Assembly (NCBI RefSeq): GCF_017591425.1
Contig: NW_024467121.1
Location: 18,550,707-18,614,706 of the forward strand
DNA from: Ochotona curzoniae
Taxonomy: Eukaryota; Chordata; Mammalia; Lagomorpha; Ochotonidae
Direction: 5' to 3'
DNA length: 64,000 bases
The position numbers and the translations under genes were made by a program. The notes under the pieces were generated by a model. The model was not told the origin of the DNA and searched no databases. It saw only the letters and a list, made by a program, of their open reading frames with translations. Below are positions 43,137 to 55,525 of this stretch, one piece after another. The stretch's first letter is position 1; each line of letters begins with the position of its first letter.

Positions 43137-43397
43137 TTTTTAAAAATATATATATAGTGTGTATTTGAAAGGTGAAGTTACAGAGAGGCAGAGGCAGAGA
43201 AGTCTTGCATCTACGGGCTCAATCCCCCAAATGGCCACAATGGCCAGGACTGGGCCAGGCAGAAGCAGGATCCAGGAGGTTCATCCTGGTCTCCCATAGG
43301 AGTCTAGGGACCCAGCTACTTGGGTCACCCTCACTGCCACGTTGGATGCTGATGTCACAGGTAGCAGCTTAACTTACTGTGCCACAAAGCCAGCCTC
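43137..43397 (-). mobile_element. SINE (C type)
   Basis: TTTTTTAAAAATATATATAT, GTTACAGAGAGGCAGAGGCA, ending GTGCCACAAAGCCAGCCTC. Confidence 0.8.
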
Positions 43398-44442
43398 AGT
43401 AGTAGACTTTTCAGAAAAGTTCTTTTTAAATGAGACTAATTCATTATACACGTTTATGTACAAAGGAGCCAATGAGGAATTCAATGGAGAAATTGAAGAA
43501 GTGAGCTGTTTGAAAGATGGATGTGGTTTTGTGTTTGTAATAACCAGGTTGACGACAAGAGCTGGCTTAGCCATGTTTAGACATGTGAAAGACACAATTC
43601 CTATTAAATAAGCATCACTGTTTTAGTAAGGTGTTGTCTTGGCACATAGAAACCAGCTTCTGTCTGTATGGCAAGAGAAGTAAAATAATAATGAGTGGTG
43701 CATACATACACAATTTGGGTAAGTTCTGTATTCACATTCAAAAGGGGCAGGAGGAATAGGGGTGGAAGGCATGGCAATAGAGAGGTGGCCCAAGGAATTG
43801 CTGGAAGCTCCCTGCTGCCTGCAGGGGCCATGAACCTTCTGCTGGAGAACATGTTCAGATGTGTCACATTTTCAATCAAAATCAAAGCGTGAGGCAGCAC
43901 CTTCTGTGGGGGCTGAAAGACTAACCGAGATGGTGCCTAGCTTTGTGTGCGGCTGCTGTGACTCGCTCAGGCAGCAAATATTTATTGAGCTAAGATCTTG
44001 TGAGGGGCTGTGTATACTTCCTGAATGTTCATGCCTGTCTTCGTTGGTGTAACGGAGGAATTCAGAATAGTAAACAAGCAAACAAATAGATGGAGCTTGG
44101 AATGCACAGGGCACTGGCAAAGAGGTGAGTGCAGGTGTCCACTTTGGAGAGGGGAGGGGAGCCACACAAGGACAGGGTGTGGGGAAGCCCGCTTGTGGAG
44201 AGGGGCGAGGATTCTATAGGGCAGGCATAGACACCGGCGGGGGTGGGGGCAGGCCTTCAGGAGAGCTGCGGCCATGCCAAGGAGATCACCTTGGGGGAAG
44301 GGAGAGTGGGCAGGGCACAGTCACACCAGGGCCTCTGCCCACGCTTACACATTGAAATTCATTCTGCAGTGTGGTTGCAACCACTGAGGAAGTTTGGCAA
44401 AGGGGAAACCTCATCTGAGTTACATATCTTTTGTCTCTTAGA
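43398..44442. other. Intergenic with an ancient repeat fragment
   Basis: 43970-44120 (GCAGCAAATATTTATTGAGC ... ATAGTAAACAAGCAAACAAA) resembles an L2/MIR-like relic. 44130-44340 is G-rich with repeated GGAGAGGGG units. Confidence 0.4.
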
Positions 44443-44733
44443 AGTGTACTTATTTAATTGAAAAGCAGAGTTGGAAGAGAGACAGAAATCTATGCACTGG
44501 TTTACTCTGCAGATGGCCACAGTGGTCAAGGCTGGACAGGCCAAAGCTAGGAGTTCCCTCCCGGTCTCCCTCATAGGTAGCAGGGACCAAAGCACTTGGG
44601 CCATCCTCCACTGCTTTTCCCCTGCCATTTGCTGGATTGGAAGTGGAGCAGCCAGTACTCAAAAATCAGCTCCCATATGGGATGCTGACACTGCAGGTGG
44701 AAACTAAACTTGATGTACCATAGTGCCAGCCCC
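44443..44733 (-). mobile_element. SINE (C type)
   Basis: AAGTGTACTTATTTAATTGA, TCCCATATGGGATGCTGACA, ending ACCATAGTGCCAGCCCC. Confidence 0.82.
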
Positions 44734-45837
44734 TCAGTTGTACTTTTGAAATGTTGCTTCTCCAGGTTTCCATGTAGAAGGCAGAGAGATGGATTAGGAC
44801 GAGGAGGCCTGCCACTGATAGCGGCGGCTTTCCACTGTCGTGGTGGCAGCAGAGATAAATGAGGAAGCAGTGGAGATCCAGTTGAGAGGGAGAAGGACTG
44901 GGTAGAGTTACTGTGTTGCAGTTTGTTCCCATCAAAACTCACTTTGAAGTCTGGTTAACAACATAACAGTGCTGGGAGGTAGGGCTTGGGGGCGACAGGG
45001 ATGAATGTCCTTCTCAGAAATCTGGGTTAGCCCTCACGGAACAGGTCTGTCCCTGCACAAAGCAGCTTCGGACACAGCCTCTGTCCCCTTCTTCTCCTCG
45101 CCTGCTCCTACCTGCTCACCCTTCTGCCACCCTCGTGGGACACAGCATGAGGCTCTTCCTGTCTGAGCCGCTGAGCCTTCAGGACCGTGACCCTAGCTGT
45201 AGCCTTCTCGATTATAAGCGACTCCATCTCCAGTGTTGATTTCTAGCAGCAGCTGCAGACTAAGGCCGAGAGCAAGGCGGAAGGAGGAGCCAGACCAATG
45301 CCGGAGTGTTGTGTGGATGGGGATGTAAGAATGGGGAAGAGGAAAGGAAGAACCAGCTGGGGTTGAGTTGGGAACTCAAGATTTGGGTCTTGGACATGAA
45401 GAATTTCAGAATTCTTTAACTTCCCAAATGAAATTAAGGCTCAAAAAGGCAGTTTGGCCTATAATTTGGGAGAGTCACCCTGTGTTAGTTCTTAAAATCA
45501 TTGGAACAGCTAGAGAGAGCTCATAGCCTTTCCTAGGGGAGATCCGGCAATGAGGAGTTAGGTAGGACAGGCATGGCATAGTGGGAAAGAAATCCAGAGA
45601 TGCCTTTGTGTTCAGTTGGGTGGGAACTGGCCAACTCACATTCATTTAAGTCCTTGAAATAATTTGGCCTTGCCAAGGCAACCACATGGAACTAGAAATT
45701 CAGTAAATCTGTAACAAGCCAATTTTTAAGTTGATAATCTTGTGTGGTCCATGAGAGGTGTTAGAAATACCCAAAGGGCCTTTGGCAGGAATGATTTTCA
45801 TTGTTGAATGAAACACAGCCATGAAATTCAAGATATT
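44734..45837. other. Intergenic, unique
   Basis: No repeat or gene recognised with confidence. GGCATGGCATAGTGGGAAAG near 45571 weakly recalls a MIR head. Confidence 0.4.
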
Positions 45838-46178
45838 TGGCACAGTGGGTGAAGCTGACACCAGCATCCCATATGAACCCTGCTTCAGGTTGCTTCACTT
45901 CTGATCCAGCTCCTTGCTAATGTACCTGGGAAAGCAGCAGAAAATAGCCCAAGTACCTGGGCTCCACCCATGCATGTAGGAGACCCCACTGGGGTTCCAG
46001 GATCCCACCTTCAGCCTGGCCCAACCCTGGCTCTTGCAGCCATGTCGGGGGACTGAACCAGCAGATGGAGGATCTGTGTATGGAAGGTTTGCATGTATGT
46101 CTGTGTCTCCATTTCTCTTGGTAGCCTTGCCTTTCAAATAAATAGATAAGCCTTAAATAAAAACTAAAATTAAAAAAT
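45838..46178 (+). mobile_element. SINE (older C type)
   Basis: GGCACAGTGGGTGAAGCTGA, CTTCTGATCCAGCTCCTTGC, tail TTCAAATAAATAGATAAGCC then A-rich to 46178. Confidence 0.82.
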
Positions 46179-46536
46179 TCCTTCTATATTCAGTGATGTG
46201 ATTGTCAACCTAAATAGAGAGACAGATTCTGCAAAGCATAATGGTATCTATTTCATAATCATAGCATTAGGAATATATAGGTCACAGCCAACCATGTGTG
46301 TCCAAGGAGGTTGAGGCCAGGGCAAGTTGTTAAAGACACAAATGAGTAAAATCACACAGAAGATTTTGAAACAATGATTTTGGCCATAGGGATTCATTGC
46401 AGGAGTGGTCCCAGTTCACAATCACATAGCTGAAGTCAGCCACCACCACTCATGACATATGTGCCATCAGTCCTTGGGAGACAGAACACATAACGTGGTG
46501 ACTTCGAAATTAGCTCCAGCAATCTGGATGTTTTGC
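46179..46536. other. Intergenic, no recognised element
   Basis: Short unique stretch before the young SINE. Confidence 0.4.
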
Positions 46537-46555
46537 AAAGAAATGGGTTGCTTTG

Positions 46556-46889
46556 GGCCCAGTGCAGTAGCCTAGTGGCTAAAGTCCTCACCTTGTAAAT
46601 GCTGTGATCCCATATGGTCACTGGTTCTAATCCCAGTGGTCCTGCCTCCTATCTAGCTCCCTGCTTGTAGCCTGGGAAAGCAGTTGAGGACAGCCCAAAG
46701 CCTTGGGACCCTGCCCTGCGTGGGAGAGACCCAGAAGAAGCTCCTGGCTTCAGATTGGCTCAGCTCTAGTTGATGCAGCTACTTGGGGAGTGAATCAGTG
46801 GACTAAGGATCTTCCTCTCTGTCTCTCCTCCTCTCTGTATGTCTGACTTTTCCAATAAAAATAAATAAAACTTAAAAAGAAGAAAAGAA
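46556..46889 (+). mobile_element. SINE (pika-like C type), full length with perfect target duplication
   Basis: GGCCCAGTGCAGTAGCCTAG head, ATCCCATATGGTCACTGGTT, CTGACTTTTCCAATAAAAAT tail plus A-rich end. 19-bp duplication AAAGAAATGGGTTGCTTTG at 46537-46555 and 46890-46908. Confidence 0.95.
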
Positions 46890-46908
46890 AAAGAAATGGG
46901 TTGCTTTG

Positions 46909-47839
46909 ATAATTTGGGGGCGGGTCTAGGCTTTCTTGAGAGTCAAGCCTCACATCTTGCCCCTTCCCTGCTCGCCTCCCCCACGAGCTCAAGACCTCGG
47001 CCTCTCTCCTCCATCTCCATCCCAAGCTGAGCATCTCAGGCAGCTCCTACTCCTTTCAGCTAGGTGGATCAGAAACACTTGTGCAGAGAGTCTGGGAAAT
47101 GGAACAGGAAGGAAATGCGTCACTCGGACCCACTCATCACCACCACCACAACGCCTCAACTCTCCTTCTCCCTTATCGTCACTTTCTTTTCCTAACATTT
47201 CCCATGGGCTGCTGAGACCTACCTCACGGAATGTTCCTGGCTTTAGAAGCTACATCTCCCCACTTTGGGACATGCTCTTTAGTGGTGAGACAGGGGTGGG
47301 AGAGCAGGAAGGAGCCATGGAATCCTTTCATTTACGCACCTGCTCTATCCCCTGTGACAGCTTCCTATTTTGCTTCCATTTGATGATCGCCCATCTCTGC
47401 TGTTGGGCTGCCAGGGGCTTCCTTCGGAGGTGCCACTTCCTCAGAAGCTGGTGGCTGTTGTCCAACCACATTGCTTTTGGTCTCATTTTTTTTTCCAACC
47501 ACTTCCTGTTTCATCTTACCTCACACCATTGGCAATGGGGCTTCCTTGGTCTCTGCCCAGTGCCTGGCTTCTGTAAAGCTGGTGTCAGATGCCTTCCTGA
47601 GCACTGAAGGTACTTTCGGACATTCGCTGCCCTTGCCCTTGAGTGTGAAGTGTGACACCTTCTGCCTGTCTTTGCGGATCTCTTTCAAGGGAGTGTCATC
47701 CCACCACCGGAGGAATCCACGTAGGCAGACAGTGGGCTGCATATGCTGAGCTCATGTGAAACTGTGTAACTGCTAGGAATATACCAATGAAGATTTGATG
47801 AATGCTTTGTTGTTGCTGAAATTTTGATTTACATGTCCA
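46909..47839. other. C/T-rich intergenic segment with the longest chance ORF
   Basis: A 223-codon + frame at 46936-47607 lacks recognisable domains, is rich in Ser/Pro/Leu/His/Phe and has no splice or promoter context. I do not call it a gene. Confidence 0.4.
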
Positions 47840-48045
47840 TCTATTTGAGAGAGAGGGCTCTTGTCTGCTGATTTGCTCCCCAAATGTCTGCAATGACTCT
47901 GCACTGAGGTTGAAGCAGGGAGTGGGGATACATCCCATGCCTCATGTGAATGACAGAAACCCAATTACTGGAGCCATCACCACTGCTCCCAGGGTCTGCA
48001 TTAGCAAGAAGCTGGAGTCTGCAGCCAGGGGTTCTGATATGGATG
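47840..48045 (-). mobile_element. Old SINE (C type) fragment
   Basis: CTATTTGAGAGAGAGGGCTC, GATTTGCTCCCCAAATGTCT, CAGGGTCTGCATTAGCAAGA. Confidence 0.65.
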
Positions 48046-48776
48046 CAACTGCTCCTATTTTGTAGACCCTGTTGAATCTTAATCCAAATCAAAGAATTCA
48101 GAGTGCGGGCATGAAAGCATTTGGATTAATTTATAAATATCAAACACCAGGCATTCATTCAGTGGCCATGGCCATGATGGAGCAGGTGGGCATGAAGTCT
48201 TCTGATGTTCCCTGGGATGGGGGTATGTCATCAGCCAGTTGGGCAAGAATATTCCCTGAGCATCCTTCTGTGAACTTGATTTGGTGAAGTCACCAGAAGG
48301 GACTACTGGAAGGATGAGGGAGGTTTTGGTGGCCTGACCATCATCCAGGTTGGTGGATTTGCAGTAAGTTCTGTTTGCCATAAGTCTGGGCAGGACCGCA
48401 CTGAGAATTCAGGTGTGGCTTGGCGTTTCCCTAGTCCTCGGGACCACCTGATGGACTTCACAGCCACTCCAGCCACCGTGGTGTACCACCTGCTGTGGGT
48501 GCTCAGGTCTGCGTTGTAGACTAAAGAACTATGGCCCTGACGATTCCGGTTTCATCCTGATTCTGCAGACATGCTATCAGTCATGTGACTTTTCTCTAAG
48601 TAAAGGCAGCTCATACATCCTTTTCATGTAAGATTTATGGACATGGCCCTAATGGAGTCTTTCTCAAAAATAAAAAAACCAATGGGAGACTCCCCTTGAA
48701 GTTGCCTGAGACCAGTCTGTCCAACTGTGTGTCCTCAGACACAAGGTATGATGGTGTGGTACAGAGCTGGAAACTT
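48046..48776. other. Intergenic, no recognised element
   Basis: Unique-looking; no long ORF or repeat. Confidence 0.4.
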
Positions 48777-49107
48777 TTTTTTAAAAAAGATTTATTTATT
48801 TTTATTGGAAAGTCAGATAAACAGAGAGGAGAGACAAAAGAAAGATCCTCCATCCGCTGATTCACTCCCCCAAGTGGCCGCAATGGCCAGAGCTGAGCTG
48901 GTCCAAAGCCAGGAGCCAGGAACCTCTTCTGGGTCTCCCATGCAAGTGCAGGGTCCCAAAGCTTCAGGCTGTCCTTGACTGTTTTTCCAGGCCACAAGCA
49001 GGGAGATGAATGGGAAGTGGATCAGCTGGGATATGAACCAGCTCCCATGTGGGATCCTGGCGCATGCAAGGCAAGGACTCTAGCCACTACACTACTGCGC
49101 CAGGCCT
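48777..49107 (-). mobile_element. SINE (pika-like C type), full length
   Basis: TTTAAAAAAGATTTATTTAT, CCCATGTGGGATCCTGGCGC, ending CTACTGCGCCAGGCC. Duplication GAGCTGGAAACTT / GAGCTGGAACCTT at 48764 and 49108 (one mismatch). Confidence 0.92.
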
Positions 49108-51494
49108 GAGCTGGAACCTTTAGATGTTGTATATTCAAGACAGGGTATTGTGAATTCTCGGAAGTCTTTTTCTGTAAAATGATCAGATTTTTTTTTCCCT
49201 TGAATTTTCTTGAGATTTTATGATGTGTAAGATGGAGAAATTGCAAGTAATATTTATTTACTTTTACATTCAATGGAAAATGCATCATGGATTCACATTC
49301 TATTTGTTTGTTTGTTTGTTTGAGCTGTTTTCTTAAGCTAACCCTAAATTGTCTAAATACTATCCTTCCCCAAATTGATGATATTGGGGAAAATGGGCAA
49401 CGGCTTCCTGCAAGTTGCTCATGGGATTCGCCACCAGATGGCACCCTGCACATGGCAGTTGTGAAGAGCTTCCTCCTGCTCTCAGGTGTTGGGCCCTCCT
49501 GCATGTGTTGGGTTGGTTGGCACAGAGGATCCTGCAGTTTATACTGAGATGAAGGTCTGCATGGTTAAGGGCAGTCAGTGACATGGGTCTTCCTCTCAGG
49601 TTCTTTACTCACTCTCGGCCTTTCTCCTCCTCTTCCTCCTCCTTCTTCCCCTTCTTCTTCATCTGCTTAGTTTCTTATAGAAACTACTACAAAGTTTTTC
49701 TTCTGGGTCCTCTCTGTTATGTTTTGTTGCTGTTGAGTTGTTTATGCGCCTAGTCCTAGGTTTCCATATCTATGGGAAGATGAGCAGCATAGCTAGTCTA
49801 CGGTGCTGGTGTAAGTCAATTTTGAGGATAGAGGATGGGCCCAAACTTCAAGGTCAGGTGGCAGTCAGCCCCATCACCTACGGAAATCAAGCCTTGTATA
49901 GTCTCCCTTGCAAGTTCCAATCCTGGATGACCGGATGAGTAAGAAATTCAGGGGCTACAACATTCGCACAGGTTTCAACACTCAGCACAGGAGGCAGTGT
50001 GGCCTCTTGCATGCGTGCAGAGAGAATGAAGAGCAAGGCATGCATCCTGGAGGTGCCACAGAACTCCAGTGAGCCCCGCCCTGTTGCTGTGCACCCAGGT
50101 AAATATTTGTGAGGCACCTTCTGCTTCTGTGGATTTGGGGCAAGCGTCTGCTGGTTAAGGCAACAGCCTCTGCAGGGAAGCGAGCCTCTTATCTCCCTTC
50201 TGTTGCAGAGTTCACCAAGCCTGTTGCAATCTCCAGAAGAAAGATGAGGCCTGCCTGTTCTTATCTTCCTCTGCCAACCTTCTGGGGGGATGGGGTGCAT
50301 CACAGTAGCCAAAACCCAGGAGTCATTTGCAGGAGTCCTGGAGCCCTGGAGATAAAGAGGTAATCCCAGAGGGTTATCTCCTAAATATCAGTTCTGGTCC
50401 TGTGAGGTAGACCAGCTGGCTCTATGGCCATAAAGCAGTGTCCAACTATAAAAAAATAATGGATTGTATGGATATGTGATTAGATGCAAAACTGGGTTTT
50501 CAGACTCTTCTTGGGTGGTCTCTTAGAGAAAGCAGGTAGGAAAAAACTTTGATAAAGTGGCTTACCCTGTGCATAACACATGCCATCCCTACCCCATCCT
50601 ACTCCCCAGGGCACACCCAGAGGAACTACAAGCCACTATCTTCCCAGAAAGGAACATGCTGGCTCCATGGGACACAGAGTATGGGGCCCAGGCTAACTCC
50701 TTAGGGACAAAAGAGAAGAAGCTAAATCACCAGTTATAGTCACCTCTGTCAGGTCCCCACCCGGGGCCCATCTCCACAATCGTCAAACTGATGGAGGACC
50801 ATGAACTTGAAGGGGTGCCCAGGGATCAGTCTGTTGGAGGCCCGTGTGTCTTCACCCTGCCCTAGGGAGGGAGGAGGGGTCTCTGGGAGGAGACCTCACA
50901 GGTGGGGTCCTGTGACAGGTGTCTTCCAGCCAAGGGCCTCCTCTGCTTTTGTAGTCTGCCTTCTTGTCTATCATTTGCAGACACCTCAGAGCAATCATGG
51001 AATCCTGAATTTGCAAGAATGGTTGGATTTGGAATATTCCATCACTTTTGTTCAGGAAAGTAGGTTCTTACTGGCCAGTCTCGTCTTGCATCCTGACTTT
51101 GGCTCAGAAAATCACTCATCACAGGCTCCAGGATTGTGAGTTCAGCAGTTTCTTCCCTGCAGTAGGAAATCCCCTCCAACATGATCAGGGATGGGCCACT
51201 TGGGAAACCGCCAGGCCAGGGGCTGGAAGCTGCTTGGCCAATGCCCACAGAATGGCATGGTGGCTATGGCTGTGAATTAGCAAGGGTTGGGGGAGACAAG
51301 AGAGATGCAAGGCCACACTCCATAGGTATCAATCTTTTCATGGAGCCTGCAGTTCTTTGAGAAGGACCCTCTCAAAATGTGAATGGACCCAAGAAAAGTG
51401 GCAACCTAGGCTTCTGACACTCACAAGGTGCTGATGGGTGGAAGCTCTGTGGATTGTCCCGTCTAAGGTCATGTCTTCTGAGTCACATTGGTAA
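49108..51494. other. Intergenic, unique, GC-richer
   Basis: No transposon recognised. (GTTT)n at 49305-49322, pyrimidine tract 49619-49660, CTCF-like motif at 49431. Overlapping chance ORFs of 60-160 aa on both strands carry no known motif. Confidence 0.45.
49431..49445 (+). promoter_or_regulatory. CTCF-like binding motif
   Basis: CCACCAGATGGCACC fits the CTCF core CCASYAGRKGGCRS at all positions. It lies in intergenic, repeat-poor DNA with the same orientation as the motif at 10488. Confidence 0.5.
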
Positions 51495-52050
51495 TCTTTT
51501 TTTTTTTAAATAATTTTTTTGCTTTTTGTGATACTGTTCCATAGGCTCAGGGACTTCCCCATCACTTGCTCCACTTCCCCTCTCTCCTACTATTTTCCCC
51601 TATTTTATTGCAATAAGTTAGTCCTTCAGCAAAAGTCACAAGTCCATCATTATACTGTTTAGGTGTATCAGGACATTGGAGGCATAGACAATGGCAGAAA
51701 GTCCAGCGTCCTATTGTCAAGTCATAGGAGTCCATCTTTAACTTGGGAGTAGAGATGCATGCTGTGATGTATATTTACTTGTCAGCATGCTGGTCTCCAT
51801 TATACAGTTCATCTATAAAAACATGTATAGGTATGTTTACCTGAATATCTATTGATCTTATATTTTGCATGAATGTTGCCTTATATCAGAATGAATAAAT
51901 GATAGCTATCCTTTTGGAATTGGCTTATTTCACTGATCTTACAGGTCTCTAGTTGGAATTATTTTTTTTTTTTTTTTTTGCAAATGGTGGAATTCCATTC
52001 TTTTTAGTGGCTGAGAAGCTTTTCCACATTTTTTTGGGGGGGCTAAGATC
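51495..52050 (-). mobile_element. L1 3'UTR, older copy, antisense
   Basis: Poly-T, TGATACTGTTCCATAGGCTC, AAAGTCCAGCGTCCTATTGT, TTGGCTTATTTCACTGATCT, CATTCTTTTTAGTGGCTGAG. It is homologous in part to 7389-7798 but diverged. 52050-52330 may continue it. Confidence 0.75.
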
Positions 52051-54737
52051 ATATGCAGTATCTGTTCCTATGAGCCCCTCTTCCTTTCATCCCATTGCTT
52101 TATTTTCCTTCAAGGCCTCTTGTTTCACCACGGCAATTTCTTGTTCTGTCGTGAGAGCATGCATAGCAAATCCTCTGAGCTCTTGCACACTTGTCTGATT
52201 GCATCTTTTGCCCCTTCCTTGATGGTTGATCACTTAGTGGGGTGAGAACTCTGAATTCAAACCATTTTCCCCATAAACACCACGAGTACAGGATGTAATA
52301 GTCCCCAGGCATCATTATGTTGAGTTTTCAAACTTGAAAGAAGTGTTTTCTTTCAGCCCCCTTGACTTCTGCTTCTGATGCTGAGCACTCCCTCCCAGCC
52401 TGGGTGGAGTCGCCCCTTCTTGCCAGAGGTCCCTCTGAAGGGCGCCTGTCTCAAGAGGATCAAACACTTGGACTCAGGGTGAAAAGCCATTCATCTTCGG
52501 AGCAAGAGGCAGGAAGGCTGGCCTGTTATGGAATTTGTGACTCATCACTTGACATCCTACAAGATGAATTTGCTTCTGTTTTGGTGCCTAATTGCATGGG
52601 CTTTGTGAGATGCCTCCAGTCTAGCACTAACACCTTGCTGTAACTGCCCTGGGAGCCACATATTTCTGAGTAGGAGCCAGGAAATGGAACACCTGTTGTG
52701 TAAATTGTCAACATCCACATCTGAAAAAAAAAAAACACCCTGCCACTTTTGTGGAATCACATGGTTGAGAAGTAACTAGGACAATTGGATGCCAGCATAA
52801 GAAAACTGGAGTAATTCATTTTCTTCGCCAGACACAATATTCTGGTTTCTTGGGCATAATTGATATTTATGAGTTAGGAATTAACAGCTTAGCAGAGGGC
52901 TTGCTAACAGTTGGAGCTGAGTACAACTGGGATGGACCTCTGAGAATCTTGTCCTAAGAGTTACTGCTGGTGGTGATACTGTAAGTCAGATTCAAGAACT
53001 TATTGAATGGTTAGAATACATGCCCTATGAGTTCCCTTTCTACCATGAGAATTTATGTTTGCAACACTTGGCATAATTCCTGGCATGCAGTAGATGCTCA
53101 ATCATTTGCCAAACAGAATGCCTGGCAACTATAGTTGCAATGAAGGATGGTGTCATTGTTTTTTGCTTGCTAGGAAGTTCACTCGAAGATGGTGTTAATC
53201 ACAACTACTGATATTTAACAATCACTAGAATATTCTCTTTCACAAACACTGGCTGAGTTTGAATTAGGGTTTCAGTTTTGGTCCCAGCTACTTTATTGCT
53301 TCAATTCGTCATCTGCACCATCACACACCCTTGGTACTGCTGCACCACACCCCTGCTGGTCAGAGTTCAACGGCGAAACACTATTATTAGGCACAGATGG
53401 AAGTGCTTTGGAATAATTGGGAAGATGCTTCCAGGCTGTTGTCAAGCTTGGAAAATATGGCTTTTCTGGTGGAAGATGGCATCCCAGAGCAAGGCTTGTC
53501 TACTGCTCCTTATCTACCAACTTGTGCAGATAAGAACAGAAGCTGTAGTTGACTATGCTTGAAAAGATGGAATTTTTCAGGCAAGATCCAGGGGCCTAAA
53601 AAAGTTAATATTGTAAGGAGAAGCACCGGCCTCCTGGGCCAGCCAGAGGCAGGTGGCAGTTACAGACAGCAAACAAGGCAGGGTCCTGGCAGCCCAGGCC
53701 GACTCTAACAGCTCTCCTGGGTAAAAAGTTGAAACTCAAGGCCTGGCAGAGGACACTTCCTGCTTTGTGAGTTTATCATCAGATGTGAAAGTTTTACAAC
53801 TTCCTAGGAACTTATAAAAGAACATACTTATCACTAACCTTTTATCTCTCTAACCACTTTATCACACTCATTAGCCACTTTCCAGGCTCTCTGTGGTGGC
53901 ATACAAGGAGGCAACTTCCAAGCTGGAAAATGGAAAATGCCTGTTATGAAAAAGCTGCCTGCATTTCCTCATTTTTTTTTTCTGTACAGAAGAAACTTGT
54001 CTTTCAATCAATTTTCCATGACTTGTTTGAAACCCCCCACTGTAGGGTTTAGAAGTGATACTCCACTATCAATTATAGTGTAATGTCAATGTTCATAATT
54101 GGATATTTCTCCCTATTTAATGTAACATTGACATTTCGTTCAATATTTTCTCCCAACTTTTGTTTCCTAGTTTTAGCTTCTTGTGGCTGAATGACATTTC
54201 ACCAAGTGGTAGAAATCATAATGTCCAACCGAGTCTGTGTTTTTTGTATGTGTAATAGAGTGTGCTTTCCATGTATCCTTTCACCTCACAACAGCTTGGG
54301 GGTGGCAGGTGACCACGGTGCTTCTTCTTCCTGTGGGAGTAGGGATTTCAGGGAGGGCCTGGTGATGCAGCCTCCCCGTGGGAGGACCTGGTGGTGAGTT
54401 CTTGTCCCGGCTGCCTAATCCTGCCTAATCCTGTTGAGATGCTGACACGGCTTCTCTTGTTTCTTGCGCTCTATGAGGAACATCGTCTTCCTTGGCCGTC
54501 TGTAGTGTCATTGGCTTTGTAACAACCATCAGAGTCTGAACACTTGACGACTTGTGCCAATATGATTTTGGAAAAAAAAAAAGACACTGCTTTACAATAT
54601 GCAAATTACATTTAATTAGCTATTGCCTTCCTTATCCGTCTATCCGTAAAGTATACCTTTGTGGGTATTTTTGCTTGAGTTTAGCATTTTGCTTGTTAAT
54701 TCAGCAGCAAAATGAAAATTTAGACATTGCTTTCATT
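52051..54737. other. Intergenic, mostly unassigned
   Basis: 53060-53110 (ACTTGGCATAATTCCTGGCA, GTAGATGCTCAATCATTT) is probably a MIR/L2 3' end. The rest is not recognised; no gene is supported. Confidence 0.4.
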
Positions 54738-54975
54738 GTTTTGAAAGGCAGAGGGGGATTTCCCAGGCCCTGGGACCCTCTCCAAATGCTTGCAGTAACC
54801 GCGGCTGAGAATTCAGTTCAGGTCTCCCGTGGGGACGGCAGGAGCCCAGGCACCTACTACCCTTCAGGTGCGGCATTAGCAGGTCTCTCAGTCAGGAGGG
54901 GGTAAGATTCAAACTCCGGCACCTCCTAATGGGATTGCAGGTGTTCCATCCAGTCTACATTTCATCTGCTATGCC
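54738..54975 (-). mobile_element. Old SINE (C type)
   Basis: TTGTTTTGAAAGGCAGAGGG, CAGGTCTCCCGTGGGGACGG, CTAATGGGATTGCAGGTGTT, ending TGCTATGCCC. Confidence 0.7.
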
Positions 54976-54999
54976 CAACATCTGTCTTCAAAATTCATT

Positions 55000-55272
55000 T
55001 TTTAAAGATTTATTTATATATTTATTTATTTATTTTTGAAAGGCAGAGTTACAGGTAGAAGATGCAGAGAGAGACTCCCCAAATGGCTTCAGTGCTGGAG
55101 CTCAGCCCATCTGAAGCCAGGAACCAGGAGTCTCTTCCAGGTCTCCTGGGCTATCCTCTGCTGCTTTCCCAGGCATATTAGCAGGGAGCTGGATCAGAAG
55201 TAGAGCAGCTGAGGCACAAACAGGCATCCATATGGTGGAAACTTAGTCTACTGAGCTATGGTGTTGACCCCC
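55000..55272 (-). mobile_element. SINE (C type)
   Basis: TTTTTTAAAGATTTATTTAT, CTGCTTTCCCAGGCATATTA, ending GCTATGGTGTTGACCCC. Confidence 0.82.
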
Positions 55273-55279
55273 AAAATTT

Positions 55280-55525
55280 AATATTTCAACTTTTTAAGAA
55301 ATTATTAGGACATTTGAATATTTATTTACTGTTGTTCTGTGAATTATAAATTTATGTCCTTTTCCCTGTTATCCATTGGAGAGATTTAAAAAAAAAAACA
55401 CCTATTAACAAAATCTCATACTGATGAAAATATTAATCCTTTATCAGACACAGTATAAATATTTCTGCTGGTCTGTTTGCCCTTTGAATAGATTTTAAAA
55501 ATCTTTTCACTATATTTTTAAAAGT
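55280..55525 (-). mobile_element. Ancient L1 3'UTR fragment, antisense
   Basis: ATCCTTTATCAGACACAGTA, TAAATATTTCTGCTGGTCTG and TTGCCCTTTGAATAGATTTT match an old L1 3'UTR. It was later hit by the SINE at 55526. Confidence 0.6.

Noticed and set aside
49022..49504. 160-aa minus-strand ORF
   Set aside because: Begins in unique DNA and ends in a SINE head; no domain or motif is visible.
49887..50312. 141-aa minus-strand ORF in GC-richer DNA
   Set aside because: No recognisable family or splice context; overlaps frames on the other strand of similar length.
51953..52198. 81-aa ORF starting in a T-run
   Set aside because: Lies over an L1 3'UTR relic; the phenylalanine run is the T-run.
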